64,000 nucleotides of DNA, from NCBI GenBank assembly GCA_958298945.1, contig OY282607.1, positions 74,764,868-74,828,867 on the forward strand, read 5' to 3'. Made by a program: the position numbers and the translations under genes. The notes below the pieces were generated by a model. The model did not search any database. It had not been told where the DNA came from and saw only the letters and a program-made list of their open reading frames with translations. This DNA is from Atherix ibis. Its lineage: Eukaryota > Arthropoda > Insecta > Diptera > Athericidae. Shown one piece after another: positions 59,897 through 64,000 of this stretch; position 1 is the stretch's first letter, and every line of letters begins with the position of its first letter.

Positions 59897-61480
59897 ATAC
59901 CATTAATAAATATATAAATAAATATTCAATTTATGAATAAATCATTTAATAGCTTTTAGATGATTATTTTTAAAAACCATATTTTTCATAATAAATGACT
60001 ATTTTTTTTTTTCTAATAATCTCTAGAAATTTTTTTTCAACTCACTTTTTAAGATCCGATATTTAATCATTATGGTATAAAATAAATATTTTATTTTAAA
60101 ATTTACTCAAATTTTTTGTTGATAAATTACATTTAATATTTACTTTGAATCTAAAAAATTTCAATTGTTTTAAATAAATAAGATATAATTGTTAATATTA
60201 ATTTGTATTTAATTAGAAATAATATTTATCACGGAAATACGGAATCATATGGTGCATTCCATAGCTACTAAGAACAATAGATCGTTTTATGTTCAATGTA
60301 ATAATAATTTTAAAAAATCGGCAAATATTGAACATGAATACAGATAATAAATTACGTTTGATTTTATTTAATATGAACGAATCATATACAAAAAAAAAAT
60401 TATTTAATACAAATTTTATGCTGAATTTACTGTTCAAAGTTACAAAATTACCGATGAATGAAATTTTTATTTATAATTTTAAACAAAAAGAACTATTTAA
60501 GATAAAAAAATATGCTAATCGGCTAATTTAATAAAAACACGAAAAATTTTATATTTTAATTCATTTACTAGAACTTTATACTTTTATTTAAAGTATATTA
60601 AAAAAAAATTTATTTAATGGCAACAAGAATTTAATAACTGCAAAAGAGAATTTTTTTATTTTTTATCTTATTAAAAATATAAGAAATAAAATTAATATTC
60701 AGTTAATGATGCGGTAGAAAACAACTCTTTATTCATAATTTAATAGTATAACTAATGAAGAGAGAATTTATTTTTTTTAAATTATATATGATTTTATATT
60801 TGAATTTAAATTCCTTAATAAATCTTGTATTAGAAAACTAATAAAAAATAATTGAACATTTTAAAATTTAGGATATTCAATTATTTTAATAATAATACTA
60901 TAGGATTTAATTTTCAGTTTTGTGGAAAGACGACATGTAATACATAATAATAAAACGGTAAAATTAATATTTACACCTATTAATTATAAGGAAAATTTCA
61001 AAATAATATTTTAACTTTAACATATGGTATTTGTTAATATTCGAATAACAAACTAATAAATCCTTTCTAATATTTCTAGAAATCAAATTTATTCCAGAAC
61101 CTTTATAAGCAAATTTTATTATTTTAATGTAAATTAAAAATATTTTTACAAAGAGAATTTAAAAAAGAAAAAAAAATCCTTTCTCATCATGAACTAAAAA
61201 TCAAACAAACACATTTATTCAATAATAAATTAAATTAAAGTGAATAAATTTAAGAAAAATCATTACTTGAAAATGGAAATTTTTATATACTCGTACTTTT
61301 TGGTAAAAGCATCTTATTTTTCTGTAATAATATTTGCCATTGGAAAACTTGGATAAAGTCTACATAAGAAAAATAATTAAATGATTGACATTCCAATGAC
61401 ACAAACCATAAACTCTTAACAGAAAACCGAAAAAGGAAAAATGGGAAAATGGGAATTTTCTTCTAATCAGATATTTATGA
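59897..61480. other. AT-rich noncoding DNA, no gene seen
   Basis: Extremely A/T-rich. The open frames here are made of Asn, Lys, Ile and Phe only and have no coding character. Confidence 0.6.
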
Positions 61481-62445
61481 ACTCATATTTGAATCCAATG
61501 AGAAATGGATTTTCTCTTTCGTATTTGTATGCGTAAGTTTGACGAATTTTCATGCGCCACAACGATACCATTAAAGATGTCAAACGCTGATTTTTATCGT
61601 TCACCGTGTTGTTTCTAAAGTCCGCGATTCATTTATGTTTTTCCTTCCTTGGGAAATTGTCTTCGATGCTTGAAAAATTAATATAAGAAATGGTGAATAT
61701 GTTCGAAATTGTTTTTTAAAAGGGGTACATCATTAGTAAGAGCAACAATAGCAACGAAAACGATGAAATTTATGATTACAATTACGACGACAACTGTAAC
61801 AGCAGCAATAACTAACCATTATAATAAAAAATTAAAAAAAACAACATAAATATTTTTAAAAAGAGCAATAATATAGTTAAATAATAATCATAGTTATATT
61901 AGTATGAAATCGTAGTTATTTTATTAAAAAAAAAAAATTAAAAAAAATCTCTATCGGGGGAGTTAACGTCGTCAACAGCAAAGACGATAATTGTGTTGAC
62001 AACGGTGAAGACTGCGACGGGCAGAAAAAATTCAGGGCAACATTAATTGGTGAAGTCAAGTGCTTGAATTAAAACGCGTACATCGAAATATTGAAATCAA
62101 TTGTCAGGTTATTTCAATTTGTGGTTTTTTTTTCTATATTATTTGCCCTATCTTATATTAGGGAAGAGATAAGGACAATTTTTGTTGAATTAAAATATTA
62201 TAAAATAGAAACGGAGACATACATACGGGATTAGTGCGTTTATAGTGTAGTACAGAGCGCGTACGTGGGGTGCCGTGCCGTACGGTAATGCGGCATCCGT
62301 TTAAATAAGGTATGATGTATTTTACAAAATTTTCATCTGCAAATAATTAATCGTTAATAGGGCATATTAAATAAAATTCATGCAAACTATAAAAGTTCTT
62401 AACGTTGACACACAGGCTATCGCCTCCCTAAAAAAATCGAATAGG
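61481..62445 (+). promoter_or_regulatory. Likely promoter and 5' UTR exon of the Di-Ras gene
   Basis: GC-richer stretches rise from the A/T background at 61500-61640, 61950-62060 and 62215-62300 (AGAGCGCGTACGTGG, GCCGTGCCGTACGG). They end in a consensus donor, GG/GTAAGT, at 62445/62446. On the plus strand this fits a noncoding first exon for the GTPase gene whose ATG is 1.1 kb downstream. The start site is not located, and the splice into the coding exon (acceptor near 63490 or 63522) is a guess. Confidence 0.4.
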
Positions 62446-63567
62446 GTAAGTGGGTGGTAGCGTTTATGTGAATAAGAATAGTTTTTATGTATGAATATGT
62501 GCTGTGCGGACAGTAAGTGATTTTTGACATCGGAAAACATTTATTAAAAAAAAAAATATAGTAATAATAATAGAATGCGACACATTTTTTTAAATTTAAC
62601 TATGATCAAAATTACACATTCTCATTTAAATAATATATAAAATTTCAATTTGAAAATATACTATTGCATATAATAATATAATATAAATGATGATACACAA
62701 ATAATAAAAAAAATATTTTAAAAAAACTATCTACTTACATATTTCCATTAAAATTTCATAATTTTAAATAATATTATAATATTTTACGAAGAGAAAAAAA
62801 AACATTTAACAATCTGTGAAAATATAAAAACATTCGTTTAATATAATAATATAGTGAAAAGGATTTGACGAAATATAATTGCAATTAAAATATATAAATG
62901 TAATTAATATATTTTAATAAAAGAAGTTGCTTAAAATTTTTAAAATAATTCATAATAAATTTTCATAAATTAATAAAAGCAAATAATAAAAACAATAAGT
63001 CCACTTTGTAAAATATTTATTGATTAGAAATATTTACATTTACAATATTGCTACTATTATTATTATTATTATTATTATTATAATTACTAATATTAATATT
63101 ATTATTGATTATGCTATTTAAATACATATTATTATAATTATAACTATTATTATTATTATTGTATCTATTATTGTTATCATTGTTGATGATTTTTGGAATA
63201 ATATTAAAAGAAATCAAATGTTTTCGATATAAAATACTTATTACCTAATACATCGAATAATATTTATGTAGATACTGTTAAAATTATTTTTAAAAAATTG
63301 TTTACACATACAAATCTATATATATGTATGTATGTTTAAAAATATTATATAAAAAATAATATTTTAAAAAAAATCATAATTAATATAGTTAAATAAAGTT
63401 ATCTATAATATATGAGTTTATAAATCAAAAATTTAATTAATAATATTTCTAATAAATAAATTAAATTAAATAATAAAAATCATAATCATTAGTTGAATGC
63501 AAAAATAAACATAATTGTGTAGATTAATTAAAAGAGACTAAAAAAAACAATAAAAATAAATATAAAA
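62446..63567 (+). other. Putative 5' UTR intron, AT-rich, with (TAT)n repeats
   Basis: A/T-rich with no coding signal. From 63045 to 63165 there are TAT/ATT trinucleotide repeats. If the upstream donor is used, an acceptor such as CATTAG (about 63492) or GTGTAG would join to the Di-Ras coding exon. Confidence 0.4.
63045..63165. repeat. (TAT/ATT)n microsatellite
   Basis: Runs of TAT and ATT interrupted by short A/T words. On the minus strand they create a false poly-asparagine frame. Confidence 0.9.
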
Positions 63568-63705
63568 ATGCCTGAGCAAAGTAACGATTATCGCGTGGTC
63601 GTATTTGGAGCTGGAGGCGTTGGCAAAAGTTCACTGGTGCTACGATTTATAAAGGGAACTTTCCGGGAGAGTTATATCCCGACTATAGAAGACACATATC
63701 GTCAG
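63568..63705 (+). CDS. Diras: Di-Ras family GTPase, first coding exon (46 aa), continues beyond window
   Basis: Ras-superfamily GTP-binding protein of the Di-Ras group, a membrane-associated Ras-like regulator. The exon starts [20 protein letters not shown], which matches the characteristic N-terminus of animal DIRAS proteins. The P-loop GAGGVGKS is at 14-21. The effector/switch I region [12 protein letters not shown] (35-46) has the magnesium-binding T39. It ends at CAG followed by GTTTGC, a weaker than consensus donor, at the conserved point before the V-x-x-C block of the family. ATG context is AAAAATG. The later exons (DTTG/switch II, NKCD, SAK and the C-terminal CAAX box) are not in the window. 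Frame and motifs are intact. Confidence 0.95.
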
Positions 63706-64000
63706 GTTTGCTTATTGAAACTCTTTTTATTTTATCATTATATTTTGAATAAACTCCTACCAAATCGTATATTAGTACAAATATACACATATGTACCTAT
63801 GCTATATCCTGGATTTTTTTCTTCTTTGCATTTACAATAGTTCTTTTATTAGAATTAGTATTAAATTATATTTATTAATTATATATTAATAAATATTATT
63901 TACTACTATTCAATATATTAAGATAATTTATATCCGTGTAATAAGCAATGGAATTGAAGAACAAACAAAATTCCTAATGCAAATATTCATCAGCAAAAAT
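63706..64000 (+). other. First intron of the Di-Ras coding region (partial)
   Basis: A/T-rich. The frame runs on for 44 codons past the donor with no GTPase similarity and then stops, supporting intron. No second exon before the window ends. Confidence 0.75.

Noticed and set aside
63017..63217. Minus-strand 66-codon frame rich in asparagine
   Set aside because: Pure product of TAT/ATT microsatellite repeats; no start context or conserved sequence.
1..64000. CRISPR array, bacterial operon or phage features
   Set aside because: No regularly spaced repeats; spliced host genes and mariners show that this is animal nuclear DNA.

Overview
This is a strongly AT-rich nuclear sequence from an animal with short spliced exons, almost certainly a higher (schizophoran) fly. 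The evidence is the fly-like coatomer gamma gene, a Di-Ras GTPase exon, TCAGT-type initiator sequences, many TACATATGTA and ACTCGTA words, and a very dense load of Tc1/mariner elements. The species cannot be named from the sequence alone.

Layout. 1-2.7 kb: a mariner with an intact 350-codon transposase, inserted in the RNase H region of a dead I-clade non-LTR retrotransposon. 2.7-21.7 kb: AT-rich noncoding DNA with a MITE, several mariner remnants and a duplication/mariner scar at 17.4-18.2 kb. 21.7-22.8 kb: a GC-richer island that looks like a promoter or noncoding first exon. 23.6-43 kb: a hairpin MITE, more mariner remnants of several families, an IS630/Tc1-type relic and a second RNase H relic. 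43.4-47.7 kb: a 2.15-kb tandem duplication carrying a dead mariner and a small THAP-like exon. 49.3-54.5 kb: three more dead mariners. 55.9-59.7 kb: the one complete host gene, gammaCOP (10 coding exons, minus strand, 876 aa). 61.5-64 kb: the 5' end of a Di-Ras GTPase gene on the plus strand, running off the window.

Only two host genes can be named with confidence. GammaCOP is a subunit of the COPI coat for Golgi-to-ER transport. Di-Ras is a small Ras-like GTPase. They lie in divergent order about 3.9 kb apart and nothing suggests a joint function. The rest is dominated by at least eight distinguishable groups of IS630-Tc1-mariner sequences. The most unusual is a mariner family in which four of seven copies have lost their normal 3' end and carry an inverted copy of the 5' end at the same junction: a fold-back, non-autonomous subfamily that seems to have spread after one rearrangement. 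Other notable structures are a direct repeat around a truncated mariner that fits interrupted gap repair after excision, and a tandem duplication joined at a 6-bp microhomology. No rRNA, tRNA or CRISPR array was seen.
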